Shown here in pieces: positions 54,731 through 63,896 of a DNA stretch of 64,000 bases. The notes beneath the pieces are model-generated. The model was given only the letters and a program-made list of their open reading frames with translations. It was not told the origin of the DNA and ran no database searches. The translations under genes and the position numbers were made by a program. The stretch comes from Variovorax sp. (GTDB taxonomy: Bacteria; Pseudomonadota; Gammaproteobacteria; Burkholderiales; Burkholderiaceae_C), in contig JAGIAI010000019.1 of assembly GCA_017744935.1 (NCBI GenBank), forward strand, positions 18,496 to 82,495. Reading direction: 5' to 3'. The first letter of the stretch is position 1. The number at the start of each line of letters is the position of its first letter.

Positions 54731-56420
54731 CCCCACCAACACCGTGACCGTCGGCGCAGTCGTCGCGGCATTCCTCGAACAGTGCGGCGTCAAGGCTGCG
54801 TTCGGCGTCATCTCCATCCACAACATGCCGATCCTGGACGCCTTCGCCCAGCGTGGCGCAGTCCGGTTCATCTCGGCGCGCGGCGAAGCGGGTGCGGGCA
54901 ACATGGCCGACGCCTATGCGCGCTCGACCGCCAGCCTCGGCGTGGCGATCACCAGCACCGGCCCGGCCGCAGGCAACATCGCCGGCAGCATGGTCGAAGC
55001 GCTGACCGCCGGCGCCCCTGTGCTGCACATCACCGGCCAGATCGAGACGCCCTACATCGACAAGGGCATGTCGTACATCCACGAGGCACCGGACCAGCTC
55101 ACGATGCTCAAGGCCGTCTCGAAGGCTGCCTTCCGCGTGCGCAGCGTCGAGAACGTGCTCGGCACGCTCAAGCGCGCAGTGCAGGTTGCATTGACCGCGC
55201 CGACGGGCCCCGTCAGCGTCGAGATCCCGATCGACATCCAGTCCGCGCTCGTCGAGATGCCGGCAGACCTCTCGCCGCTGCCCGTCGAGGCTGCGGTCCC
55301 GTCGAAGGCCGGCCTCGACGCGCTGGCCGCGAACCTCGCGAAGGCCAAGCGCCCGATGCTGTGGATCGGCGGCGGCGCACGCCACGCCGGTGCAGCCATC
55401 AAGCGCCTGCAGAAGCTCGGCTTCGGCGTGGTCACCACCACGCAAGGTCGCGGCATCGTGCCCGAGGACGACCCGGGCTCGCTGGGCGCCTACAACATCC
55501 AGAAGCCGGTCGAGAACCTCTACCAGACCTGCGACGCGATGCTCGTCGTCGGTTCGCGCCTGCGCGGCAACGAAACGCTGAAGTACGAACTGAAGCTCCC
55601 GCGTCCGCTCTACCGCATCGATGCCGACGGCGCCGTCGAAGGCCGTTGCTACACCACCGATGCCTTCCTCTGCGGCGATTCCGCCCTCGCGCTCGAAGGC
55701 CTCGCGGACCGCCTCGAAGCCGCCAAGTACAAGGCCGATCCGAAGCTGCTGACCGACCTGCGCGCCGCGCACGACGAAGCAGTCGCCTCGCTGCGTGACG
55801 GCCTCGGCCCGTACGCCGAACTCGTGAGCCGGATCCAGGCTTCGGCCGGCCGCAACTTCAACTGGGTGCGCGACGTGACCGTCTCCAACAGCACCTGGGG
55901 CAACCGCGAGCTGCGCGTGTTCGAGCCCAGCCAGGGCGTGCACGCCACCGGCGGCGGCATCGGCCAGGGCATGCCCATGGCGATCGGCGCGGCCATCGGC
56001 GCGGCGGTGACCGGCTCCGGCCGCAAGACCTTCTGCCTTGCCGGCGACGGCGGCTTCATCCTGAACCTCGGCGAACTCGCCTGCATGGTCCAGGAGAAGG
56101 CCCCGATGGTGATCGTGCTCATGAACGACAAGAGCTACGGCGTCATCAAGAACATCCAGGATGTGCAGTACGGCGGTCGCCGCTGCTACGCCGAGCTGCA
56201 CACGCCCGATTACGACCTGCTGTGCAAGTCGATCGCGCTGCCGCACGCCCGCGTGACCAGCCTCGACCAACTGCCGGCTCGCCTCGATGAAGCCCTGTCG
56301 ACCGACGGCCCGTTCCTGCTCGAAATCGACATGCTCACGATCGGCAGCTTCAAGAGCACCTTCGCGGGCCCGCCGACCAACAAGATCACGCAGATCCCCG
56401 CGCTGAGCGGCGGCAAGTGA
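54723..56420 (+). CDS. Thiamine diphosphate-dependent enzyme (2-oxoacid decarboxylase/acetolactate synthase fold)
   Basis: A 565-residue ThDP enzyme: N-terminal PYR domain with the cofactor Glu55 (ARGEAGAGNMADAYAR), central domain (about 200-330) and C-terminal PP domain with G441-D442-G443 and NDKSYG completing the ThDP site. The family includes benzoylformate decarboxylase, phenylpyruvate decarboxylase and acetolactate synthase. With the aldehyde dehydrogenase two genes down, decarboxylation of a 2-oxoacid to an aldehyde is the likely step. Confidence 0.85.
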   Translation: MHNPTNTVTVGAVVAAFLEQCGVKAAFGVISIHNMPILDAFAQRGAVRFISARGEAGAGNMADAYARSTASLGVAITSTGPAAGNIAGSMVEALTAGAPVLHITGQIETPYIDKGMSYIHEAPDQLTMLKAVSKAAFRVRSVENVLGTLKRAVQVALTAPTGPVSVEIPIDIQSALVEMPADLSPLPVEAAVPSKAGLDALAANLAKAKRPMLWIGGGARHAGAAIKRLQKLGFGVVTTTQGRGIVPEDDPGSLGAYNIQKPVENLYQTCDAMLVVGSRLRGNETLKYELKLPRPLYRIDADGAVEGRCYTTDAFLCGDSALALEGLADRLEAAKYKADPKLLTDLRAAHDEAVASLRDGLGPYAELVSRIQASAGRNFNWVRDVTVSNSTWGNRELRVFEPSQGVHATGGGIGQGMPMAIGAAIGAAVTGSGRKTFCLAGDGGFILNLGELACMVQEKAPMVIVLMNDKSYGVIKNIQDVQYGGRRCYAELHTPDYDLLCKSIALPHARVTSLDQLPARLDEALSTDGPFLLEIDMLTIGSFKSTFAGPPTNKITQIPALSGGK

Positions 56421-56434
56421 GCGGGGCAGCAGCA

Positions 56435-57238
56435 ATGACCGTTCGCATCGCCCTGATCGGCTGCGGCGCCATCGGCACCGCCGCGCTCGAACTGCTGCGC
56501 GAAGACGCCGGCCTGTCGGTGGTCGCCATCGTCGTGCCCGCGGATGCCTTCGCGGCCACGAAGGATGTGGCCGCGCGGCTCGCACCCGGCGCGCAAGTGG
56601 TGTCGGCTGTGCCGGCCGAAGGCATCGATCTCGTCGTCGAAGCCGCAGGCCATGCAGCCATCGAGGCGCATGTGCTGCCCGCGTTGCAGCGCGGCACGCC
56701 GTGCGTCGTGGCCTCCGTCGGTGCGCTCTCGGCGCAAGGCTTCGCTGAAAAGCTCGAAGCCGCCGCGGTCGCCGGAAAGACTCAGGTGCAACTGATTGCC
56801 GGCGCGATCGGCGCGATCGATGCACTGGCTGCGGCACGCATCGGCGGCCTCGAAACCGTGCGCTACACCGGCCGCAAGCCGCCGCACGCCTGGAAGGGTA
56901 CGCCGGCAGAGCAGGGCCGTGATCTCGGCGCGCTGACCAGCGCCACGGTGATCTTCGAAGGCAGCGCGCGCGAAGCCGCCACGCTCTATCCGAAGAACGC
57001 CAACGTTGCTGCCACCGTGTCGCTCGCCGGGCTCGGCCTGGACCGCACCAGCGTGCGCCTGATCGCCGATCCGGCTGTCGCCGAGAACGTCCACACCGTC
57101 GAAGCCGAAGGTGCCTTCGGCAACTTCGAGCTGACCATGCGCAACAAGCCGCTGGCGGCGAACCCGAAGACCTCGGCGCTCACCGTCTACAGCGCAGTCC
57201 GTGCATTGCGCAACCGCGTCGCGGCCCTCACGATCTGA
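56435..57238 (+). CDS. L-aspartate dehydrogenase-like protein
   Basis: A 267-residue dehydrogenase, the normal length of the NadX-like family. Rossmann motif IGCGAIGTAALELL near the N-terminus, VVEAAGHAAIEAHVLPAL, CVVASVGALS and an interior RKPPHAWKGTPAE. GTG 56417, overlapping the preceding stop, is a second start option. The family oxidatively deaminates aspartate or catalyses reductive amination, but in catabolic clusters it may act on another amino acid or imine. Together with the Rid-family gene it hints at a nitrogen-containing substrate. Confidence 0.78.
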   Translation: MTVRIALIGCGAIGTAALELLREDAGLSVVAIVVPADAFAATKDVAARLAPGAQVVSAVPAEGIDLVVEAAGHAAIEAHVLPALQRGTPCVVASVGALSAQGFAEKLEAAAVAGKTQVQLIAGAIGAIDALAAARIGGLETVRYTGRKPPHAWKGTPAEQGRDLGALTSATVIFEGSAREAATLYPKNANVAATVSLAGLGLDRTSVRLIADPAVAENVHTVEAEGAFGNFELTMRNKPLAANPKTSALTVYSAVRALRNRVAALTI

Positions 57239-57263
57239 AGCTCTCCCTGAAGCGAGTCACCCC

Positions 57264-58742
57264 ATGATTTCCACCGAACTGCTCCCCATCAACGTCGGCG
57301 GCGAATGGCGCCTCGGCGGCTCCGATGTGTACGAGAGCCTCTATCCCGCCACCGGCGAGCCGATCGCACGCCTGAAGGCTGCGAGCCTGGCCGATGTCGA
57401 AGAAGCGATCCAGCGCGCCGACCACGCCTTCCGCACCAGCGGCTGGGCACAGAAGCTGCCGCACGAGCGCGCTGCCGTGCTGCATCGCGTGGCCCATCTC
57501 ATCCGCGAACAGTCCGAGTCGCTGGCGCAGAAGCAACGCCTGGACAACGGCAAGCCGATCAACGAGACGCGCGCCCTCGTTGCCAGCGCCGCAGGCACTT
57601 TCCAGTTCTTCGCCGCAGCGCTTGAAACGCTTGAAGAAACCATCACGCCGTCGCGCGGCCCGTTCGTCACGATGAGCGTGCACGAGCCCATGGGCGTCGT
57701 CGCCGCGATCACGCCGTGGAACTCGCCCATCGCGAGCGAAGCGCAGAAGCTCGCGCCGGCCCTCGCCGCAGGCAATGCGGTGGTCGTGAAGCCCGCCGAA
57801 GTCACGCCGGTCATGGCGCTCGAACTGGCACGCATCTGCGAAGAAGCCGGCGTGCCGAAGGGCATCGTCAGCGTGCTGCCGGGCAAGGGCTCGGTCATTG
57901 GCGATGCGATCACCAAGCATCCGCTGGTCAAGCGCGTGTCTTTCACCGGCGGTACGACCACCGGCAAGCACATTGCCCACATCGCGGCCGACAAGATGAT
58001 GCCGGTCTCGCTCGAACTCGGCGGCAAGTCGCCGACGATGGTGCTCGAAGACGCGGACCTCGACCATGCGGTCAACGGCGTGCTCTACGGCATCTTCAGC
58101 AGCTCGGGCGAATCGTGCATCGCGGGCTCGCGACTGTTCGTGGCGCGCGATATCTACGACGAGTTCCTGACGCGCCTGGTCGAAGGTGCCAATGCACTGC
58201 GCGTGGGCGACCCGGCTTCCGAGCGCACGCAGATGGGTCCGCTGATCACTGCGCGCCATCGCGAGAGCATCGAGCGCTACGTGGAACTCGGTGTCTCCGA
58301 GGGGGGGCACATCCGCACCGGTGGCGTGCGTCCGCACGGCAACGGCATGGACAAGGGCTACTTCTACACGCCGACGATCCTCGAAGGCCTGACCAACAAC
58401 GCGCGCATCACGCAGGAAGAGATCTTCGGCCCGGTGCTCGTCGCGATGCCTTTCGACAACGAGGAAGAGCTGATCGCACAGGCCAACGACAGCATCTACG
58501 CACTGGCTGCCGGCGTGTGGAGCCGCGACTTCAAGCGCGCGTGGAAGCTCGGCCGTGCCGTGCAGGCCGGCACCGTCTGGGTCAACACCTACAAGCAGTT
58601 CTCGGTCTCGACGCCGTTCGGCGGCTGGCGCGACAGCGGCCTGGGCCGCGAGAAGGGCCGCGAAGGCATCTTCCAGTACATGGAGCAGAAGAGCATGTAC
58701 TGGGGCACGAACGAACAACCGCTCCCGTGGGCGAACGCGTGA
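57264..58742 (+). CDS. NAD(P)-dependent aldehyde dehydrogenase
   Basis: A 492-residue ALDH. The catalytic Cys285 is in SSGESCIAGS and the general base Glu251 in SLELGGKSP; the NAD-binding segment GVVAAITPWNSPIA and SFTGGTTTGKHI are conserved. It should oxidise the aldehyde made by the ThDP enzyme or a semialdehyde from ring cleavage. Similar to hydroxymuconic-semialdehyde and aryl-aldehyde dehydrogenases by general motifs only. Confidence 0.92.
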   Translation: MISTELLPINVGGEWRLGGSDVYESLYPATGEPIARLKAASLADVEEAIQRADHAFRTSGWAQKLPHERAAVLHRVAHLIREQSESLAQKQRLDNGKPINETRALVASAAGTFQFFAAALETLEETITPSRGPFVTMSVHEPMGVVAAITPWNSPIASEAQKLAPALAAGNAVVVKPAEVTPVMALELARICEEAGVPKGIVSVLPGKGSVIGDAITKHPLVKRVSFTGGTTTGKHIAHIAADKMMPVSLELGGKSPTMVLEDADLDHAVNGVLYGIFSSSGESCIAGSRLFVARDIYDEFLTRLVEGANALRVGDPASERTQMGPLITARHRESIERYVELGVSEGGHIRTGGVRPHGNGMDKGYFYTPTILEGLTNNARITQEEIFGPVLVAMPFDNEEELIAQANDSIYALAAGVWSRDFKRAWKLGRAVQAGTVWVNTYKQFSVSTPFGGWRDSGLGREKGREGIFQYMEQKSMYWGTNEQPLPWANA

Positions 58743-58758
58743 GCACGGAGAGATTGAA

Positions 58759-59730
58759 ATGAGCGTACTTGGCATTGACCAGATCACCTACGGCGCGGAC
58801 GACCTCGCCGTCTCCCGCACCTTCTTCCAGGACTGGGGCCTGACGCTGAAGTCCGAGGCCGCCGACGAGCTCGTCTTCGAGTGCCTGAACGGCTGCCGCG
58901 TGGTCGTCGCCGCGCTCGGCAAGCCCGGCCTGCCGGTCGGAATGGAAGAGGGCCCGACGCTGCTCGAAGTGGTGTGGGGCGTGCAGAACGACGCCGACCT
59001 CGATCGCTACGCCGCAGCAATCGCGAAGGACCCGGGCTTCACCGACGGCGACGTCGAAGGCGCACGTCGCATCGGCTGCATCGACCCGAACGGTCTCTCG
59101 GTGCGTCTGCAGGTCTCGCGCAAGCGCGCGGTCGAAGTCGACTGCGGCGCGATGAACACCTGGAACGCCAAGCAGCGCATCAACCAGCCCGCGCCGATCT
59201 ATGAACGCGCGACGCCGATCGAAGTGGGCCACGTGGTGTTCTTCGTGACCGACGTGGTGGGCACGAGCGCCTTCTACAGCGACCGCTTCGGCTTCGTCGC
59301 TTCCGACAGCTACCCGAACCGTGGCGCCTTCATGCGCTGCGCGCCGGACGGCGGTCACCACGACCTGTTCCTGCTGCAGCTTCCCTCGGGCAAGCGCGGC
59401 CTCAACCATGTGGCCTTCACCGTGCGCGACATCCACGAAGTGTTCGGCGGTGGCCTGCACTTCTCGCGCAAGGGCTGGGACACGCAGCTCGGCCCGGGCC
59501 GTCATCCGGTGTCGTCGGCGTACTTCTGGTACTTCAAGAACCCGGCGGGTGGCCTGATCGAGTACTACGCCGACGAAGACCAGCTCACTGCCGAATGGCA
59601 GCCGCGCGAATTCGAGCCGGGCCCGACGGTCTTCGCCGAGTGGGCGATCGACGGCGGCCTCGATGGCAACACCCGCCGCCAGAAGAACGTCGAAGGCCCG
59701 CAGGGCAAATTCCTCACCGAAAAGAAATGA
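58759..59730 (+). CDS. Two-domain VOC protein, extradiol ring-cleavage dioxygenase type
   Basis: A 323-residue protein with two vicinal-oxygen-chelate domains (about 1-125 and 153-285). In domain two the metal triad of type I extradiol dioxygenases is present: H158 (VGHVVFF), H217 (LNHVAFT) and E268 (GLIEYYAD). The C-terminal 50 residues are a polar tail. It probably cleaves a catechol-like ring with Fe(II) or Mn(II). Confidence 0.82.
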   Translation: MSVLGIDQITYGADDLAVSRTFFQDWGLTLKSEAADELVFECLNGCRVVVAALGKPGLPVGMEEGPTLLEVVWGVQNDADLDRYAAAIAKDPGFTDGDVEGARRIGCIDPNGLSVRLQVSRKRAVEVDCGAMNTWNAKQRINQPAPIYERATPIEVGHVVFFVTDVVGTSAFYSDRFGFVASDSYPNRGAFMRCAPDGGHHDLFLLQLPSGKRGLNHVAFTVRDIHEVFGGGLHFSRKGWDTQLGPGRHPVSSAYFWYFKNPAGGLIEYYADEDQLTAEWQPREFEPGPTVFAEWAIDGGLDGNTRRQKNVEGPQGKFLTEKK

Positions 59731-59735
59731 AGGTC

Positions 59736-60737
59736 ATGACCATGAATCGCCGTACTTCCATGTTTCGCCTGCTCGGCACGACGTTGCTCGCCCTCGGCGC
59801 GCTCACGTCCGCCCATGCGCAGACCGAAGCACAGAAGCAGCTCGGCAGCGATCGCTTCACGATCGTCTCGCCGTTCCCGCCGGGCGGGCCTGTCGACACG
59901 CTGGCACGCATCCTGTCCGACGGTCTCGCGAAGCGCTACAACCAGGTGGCAGTTGTCGACAACGCCGCAGGTGCGGCGGGCAACATCGGCATGGACCGTG
60001 TCAAGCGCGCCAAGGGCGACGGCCACACGCTGCTCGTGGTGCCGGCCGGCAACCTGACGATCAACCCGACCTTGATGCCGAACTTCCCGTTCAACATCGA
60101 AAAGGACTTCGTACCGGTCACGATGCTGGCGAAGGCACCCAACGTGCTCGTCGCCTCGCCGACCGCGGGCATCAAGACCGCGAAGGATCTCGTCGCACAG
60201 GCCAAGGCCAAGCCCGGTGCGTTGTCGTATGCCTCACCGGGCGTCGGCAGCGGCCTGCACCTGGCGGGCGAACTGTTCAAGCAGCAGGCCGGCGTCGATC
60301 TGATGCACGTGCCGTACAAGGGCACGGCGCCTGCACTCAACGACGTGCTGGGTGGCGTGGTGCCGCTGATGTTCAGCAACCTGCCGGGCACGCTGCAGTT
60401 CATCAAGAGCGGCAAGCTGGTCGCGCTGGGCATCACCGATTCCAAGCGCACGCCGGTGGCGCCCGAGATCCCGACGCTGGCAGAGCAGGGCATCCAGGGC
60501 GTGAACGTGACTTCGTGGTATGGCCTGCTGGCCCCCGCCGGCACGCCGCCGGCCGTGGTCGAGCAGCTCGCGAAGGACGCGGCCGAAATGCTGTCGAAGC
60601 CCGACGTGCGCGAGCGGCTGCAAGCGCAAGGCATGACCGCCGCGACGATGAAGCCTGCCGAGTTCGCGACCGCCATGCGTGACGAGACCAAGGTCTGGGC
60701 GCAGATCATCAAGGCGCGCAACATCGTCGCCGAGTAA
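59736..60737 (+). CDS. Bug-family receptor, second in the operon
   Basis: A 333-residue periplasmic receptor: signal peptide MFRLLGTTLLALGALTSAHAQ after a short basic start, then FTIVSPFPPGGPVDTLARILS, VVDNAAGAAGNIG, DGHTLL and VPYKGTAPALNDVLGG. A second receptor in one operon suggests two related substrates or two binding affinities. ATG 59742 is an alternative start. Confidence 0.9.
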   Translation: MTMNRRTSMFRLLGTTLLALGALTSAHAQTEAQKQLGSDRFTIVSPFPPGGPVDTLARILSDGLAKRYNQVAVVDNAAGAAGNIGMDRVKRAKGDGHTLLVVPAGNLTINPTLMPNFPFNIEKDFVPVTMLAKAPNVLVASPTAGIKTAKDLVAQAKAKPGALSYASPGVGSGLHLAGELFKQQAGVDLMHVPYKGTAPALNDVLGGVVPLMFSNLPGTLQFIKSGKLVALGITDSKRTPVAPEIPTLAEQGIQGVNVTSWYGLLAPAGTPPAVVEQLAKDAAEMLSKPDVRERLQAQGMTAATMKPAEFATAMRDETKVWAQIIKARNIVAE

Positions 60738-60741
60738 GAAC

Positions 60742-61077
60742 ATGAGCAACGCAGCGGTCCCTTCGCCGACGATGCTTCTCACGATCGTGATGAAGCATCA
60801 CCCCGGCCTCACGCTGGACGACGTGCAATCGCGCATGAAGGCCAGCGACTGGTGGGAGTCCTTCCCGCCGGAAGGCACGCGCATCGTCTCGTGGACGGTG
60901 GCGATGGGGCTGGGGCAGATCCTCACGCTGGAACTGCCGCCTGAGAAGCTGCCGCTGGTGAATCTCGAACTCGAACGTCGTGCGTGGGGTGTGTTCAGCA
61001 CCGAGTGCTATCCCACCTACGACTTCGTTCCCGTGCGCGAACGCATCCGCGAGCGCGTACGCAACGGCGGCCAGTGA
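60742..61077 (+). CDS. Small unknown protein of the catabolic operon
   Basis: A 111-residue cytoplasmic protein starting 4 bases after the Bug gene. It has a hydrophobic strand (MLLTIVMKHHP), a WWESFPPEG segment, a second strand (RIVSWTVAMGLGQILTLEL) and a basic C-terminus; this strand-helix pattern resembles small ferredoxin-like dimeric alpha/beta-barrel proteins. No family confirmed. Confidence 0.6.
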   Translation: MSNAAVPSPTMLLTIVMKHHPGLTLDDVQSRMKASDWWESFPPEGTRIVSWTVAMGLGQILTLELPPEKLPLVNLELERRAWGVFSTECYPTYDFVPVRERIRERVRNGGQ

Positions 61078-61130
61078 GGCCGTACGGAAAAACTTTACGC
61101 ACGTCCTATTAATCCCCGATGGAGCGAACC

Positions 61131-61349
61131 ATGACCGACCGCATTCTCGAACCGCATCAGGCGCGTACGCGCACTCCCACCACTTACGAAGACCTGCTCG
61201 GCGACGCGATCGAGCGGGCCTATGCCTCGGGCGTCCACGACCTGGCCGGCCTGGTGGAAGCGCTGAATCGCGATGGCATCACCAGCCCGAGCGGCCAGCT
61301 CTGGACCGAAGCCATCTACCGCGAAGAGATCGCCGCGCTCGGCAACTGA
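61131..61349 (+). CDS. Small protein with recombinase-like helix-turn-helix
   Basis: A 72-residue protein. ATG 61131 is preferred because GGAG lies just upstream; ATG 61119 is also in frame. DLAGLVEALNRDGITSPSGQLWTEAIYREEI resembles the helix-turn-helix segment of serine recombinases (NxxGxxTxxGxxW) without a catalytic domain. Proteins of this kind occur in Rieske/Bug operons; possibly a small regulator. Confidence 0.6.
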   Translation: MTDRILEPHQARTRTPTTYEDLLGDAIERAYASGVHDLAGLVEALNRDGITSPSGQLWTEAIYREEIAALGN

Positions 61350-61386
61350 TCCGCCCGACATCCATCCTTCATTCGAGGAACCCACC

Positions 61387-62421
61387 ATGACGACCATTCC
61401 CATCCAAGTCGATCCCGTTGACCAAGTGCTCGAGGTTGGACTCAAGGACCTCTGGTATCCGATCTGCCCGTCGAGCCTCATCAAGGAGCGGCCGGTCTCG
61501 CTGCGCCGCCTCGGCCGCAAGCTTGCGTTCTGGCGCGATCACTCCGGCAAGCTGCATGCGCTCGAAGACCGTTGCCCGCACCGCGGCGCGCCGCTGTCGC
61601 AGGGCGTGATCCTGGGCGACCGCCTGTCGTGCCCCTATCACGGCGTCGAGGTGCGCTGCGACGGCGTGGTCACCAAGGTGCCGGGCAGCCCGGGCTGCAA
61701 GCTCGAAGGCTCGCACGCGACGCGCTACTTCCACGTGGAAGAGAAGGCCGGTGCGGTGTGGCTCTACAACTCGAAGGAAGACGTCGAGACGCCGCCGCCG
61801 CTGGTGCTGCCCGAGCAGCTGACGAACGATGACGAGTACTCGAACTTCCTCTGCTATGCCGAGTGGAAGGGCGACTACCGCTACGTGCTCGACAACGTGA
61901 TGGACCCGATGCACGGCACGTTCCTGCACAAGCAGTCGCACTCGATGGCCGAGGGCGATTCGAAGGCCAAGTTCGGCATCCGCGCCACGGACACCGGCTT
62001 CGTGTTCGAGAAGGAAGGCCAGCGCAACGTCAACTTCGACTGGACCGAATGGGCCGACACCGGCGTGCACTGGATGCGCCTGGAGATCCCGTATCCGAAG
62101 ACCGGCGGCCCCGGTGGCAACTTCATCATCGTCGGCAGCTACACGCCGATCTCGCCGACCCTGTCGTGCGCCTTCCACTGGCGCGTGCGCAAGCTGCCGA
62201 AGGGCTGGGAGCGCGATACGTGGCGCTTCCTCTACAAGAACCGCCTCGAAGCGCGCCACTGGCACGTGCTCGAACAGGACCGCGTCCTGATCGAGAACAT
62301 GGAGCTCGACGCCAACCAGCACGAACAGCTCTACCAGCACGACCTGGGCATCGTTCGCCTGCGTCGTCACATGCGCAACCTGGCCCAGCAGCAGATCGAA
62401 GCTGCAACCCAGCCCGCATGA
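61387..62421 (+). CDS. Rieske non-heme iron oxygenase, catalytic subunit
   Basis: A 344-residue oxygenase of the short, single-subunit class. Rieske ligands are C63/H65 and C82/H85. The mononuclear iron site is N170, D173, H176 and H181 (DNVMDPMHGTFLH), with a C-terminal Asp or Glu expected near ENMELD. This class, with VanB-type reductases, does O- or N-demethylation or hydroxylation of aromatic acids. No separate beta subunit gene is present, so it is probably an alpha-trimer type. Confidence 0.9.
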   Translation: MTTIPIQVDPVDQVLEVGLKDLWYPICPSSLIKERPVSLRRLGRKLAFWRDHSGKLHALEDRCPHRGAPLSQGVILGDRLSCPYHGVEVRCDGVVTKVPGSPGCKLEGSHATRYFHVEEKAGAVWLYNSKEDVETPPPLVLPEQLTNDDEYSNFLCYAEWKGDYRYVLDNVMDPMHGTFLHKQSHSMAEGDSKAKFGIRATDTGFVFEKEGQRNVNFDWTEWADTGVHWMRLEIPYPKTGGPGGNFIIVGSYTPISPTLSCAFHWRVRKLPKGWERDTWRFLYKNRLEARHWHVLEQDRVLIENMELDANQHEQLYQHDLGIVRLRRHMRNLAQQQIEAATQPA

Positions 62422-62435
62422 CCACAGGAGCCGCC

Positions 62436-62864
62436 ATGCCCGTGCGTCGCGTCGCCTGTCAGTCGGTGCCCGATCTGCCGCACGCCACCTGGTCCAACGC
62501 CCTTGTCGTTGGCCAGGAGGTGGTGATGTCGGGCCAGACCGCGCATCCGGCAACGCGCGATGCCGCGCAGAAAGGCGAGCCGCTTGGCGCCTATGAGCAG
62601 GCCCTCGTGGTGCTGCGCAAGGTGCAGGCGCTGCTCGAAGCCGCGGGCGGCGGTATCCACAACATCGTGAAGCTGGTGGTGTATGTGACCGACATCGCGG
62701 ACAAGGACGAGGTCGGCCGTGCCCGGCGCGATTTCTTCGCGCAGGCCGGATCGCCTTATCCGGCCTCCACCCTGGTCGCGGTCAGCGCGCTGGTGTTTCC
62801 CGAACTCCGCGTCGAGATCGACGCCTTCGCGCGGCTCGACGTCGACCTGCGCACTGCCAACTGA
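62436..62864 (+). CDS. Rid/YjgF-family protein lacking the RidA arginine
   Basis: A 142-residue Rid-fold protein with VVMSGQTAHPAT, LRKVQALLEAAGGGIHNIVKLVVYVTDIAD and the C-terminal RVEIDAFARL. In enamine/imine deaminases the loop reads PAR(S/T)xV with the catalytic Arg; here it is YPASTLV, so that Arg is absent. It may still act on a pathway intermediate, as 2-aminomuconate deaminases of this fold do. ATG 62436 has AGGAG 7 bases upstream; ATG 62418 overlaps the Rieske stop. Confidence 0.8.
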   Translation: MPVRRVACQSVPDLPHATWSNALVVGQEVVMSGQTAHPATRDAAQKGEPLGAYEQALVVLRKVQALLEAAGGGIHNIVKLVVYVTDIADKDEVGRARRDFFAQAGSPYPASTLVAVSALVFPELRVEIDAFARLDVDLRTAN

Positions 62865-62887
62865 ATCGTTTCTTCGAGGTTCCCGCC

Positions 62888-63859
62888 ATGTCTTCCCCCA
62901 CGCTGAAAGCCCTGGTGCACACGATGCGCTACGAAGCCGACGGCATCGTCAGCGTCGAATTCCGCCCGGCATCGCCGGATGTGGATTTCCCCGCTTTCGA
63001 GGCCGGCTCCCACATCGACCTGCACCTGCCCAACGGCCTGGTGCGCAGCTACTCGCTGTGCAACCCTTCGAGCGACCGCCAGCGCTACGTGGTGGGCGTG
63101 CTCAACGACCGCAAGAGCCGCGGCGGCTCGCGCTACGTGCACCAGCAGCTGCGCGTGGGCATGACGCTGCCGATTTCGGCGCCGCGCAACAACTTCAAGC
63201 TGGAAGAGGGCGCGGAGCGCTCGGTGCTGGTGGCCGGCGGCATCGGCGTGACGCCGATCTGGTGCATGCTGCAGCGCCTGGTGGCGATCGGCAGGCCAGT
63301 TGAATTTCTCTACTGCGCGCGCAACCGCAAGGAAGCCGCCTTCTGCGAGGCGATCGGCGCACTCGCTGCCGAGAACGGCGTGCAGCTCACGTGGCACTTC
63401 GATGAAGAGAAGGGCGCACCGCCCAACCTCGCCGACCTGCTGGCAGGCAAGGGCGCAGACAGTCACTACTACTGCTGCGGCCCGACGCCGATGCTCGACA
63501 GCTTCGAGAAGGCCTGCGAGCAGCTCGGCTTCCCGCATGCGCACATCGAGCGCTTCGCGGCGGTGCACGTCGAAGCACCGTCAGCCACCCAGACCTACAT
63601 CGTCGAATGCGCGAAGAGCGGCAAGTCGGTCGAAGTGCCGCCGGGCAAATCGATCCTCGACAGCCTGATCGATGCGGGCCTGAACCCCGACCACAGCTGC
63701 AAGGAAGGCGTCTGCGGCGCGTGCGAAACGAAGGTCATCGAGGCCGGAGAGATCGACCACCGCGACGGCATCCTCACGAAGGCCGAACAGGCCGCCAACA
63801 AGACCATCATGATTTGTGTTTCGGGCTGCAAGCGCGGCCCGCTCGTCCTGGATATCTGA
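62888..63859 (+). CDS. VanB-type oxidoreductase (flavin, NAD, [2Fe-2S])
   Basis: A 323-residue phthalate-dioxygenase-reductase-like protein: flavin-binding RSYSLCN, NAD domain VAGGIGVTPIW and CCGPTPML, and a C-terminal plant-type ferredoxin domain with CKEGVCGACE and a later CVSGC supplying the cluster cysteines. It passes electrons from NAD(P)H to the Rieske oxygenase two genes upstream; both genes lie in the same operon. Confidence 0.93.
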   Translation: MSSPTLKALVHTMRYEADGIVSVEFRPASPDVDFPAFEAGSHIDLHLPNGLVRSYSLCNPSSDRQRYVVGVLNDRKSRGGSRYVHQQLRVGMTLPISAPRNNFKLEEGAERSVLVAGGIGVTPIWCMLQRLVAIGRPVEFLYCARNRKEAAFCEAIGALAAENGVQLTWHFDEEKGAPPNLADLLAGKGADSHYYCCGPTPMLDSFEKACEQLGFPHAHIERFAAVHVEAPSATQTYIVECAKSGKSVEVPPGKSILDSLIDAGLNPDHSCKEGVCGACETKVIEAGEIDHRDGILTKAEQAANKTIMICVSGCKRGPLVLDI

Positions 63860-63896
63860 GGCGATATCCACCCCTAGCCCTCGAAAGAAAAATTCA

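Noticed and set aside
54483..56837. A 784-codon open frame on the minus strand
   Set aside because: Antisense to the SDR and ThDP enzyme genes, with low-complexity Arg/His-rich sequence.
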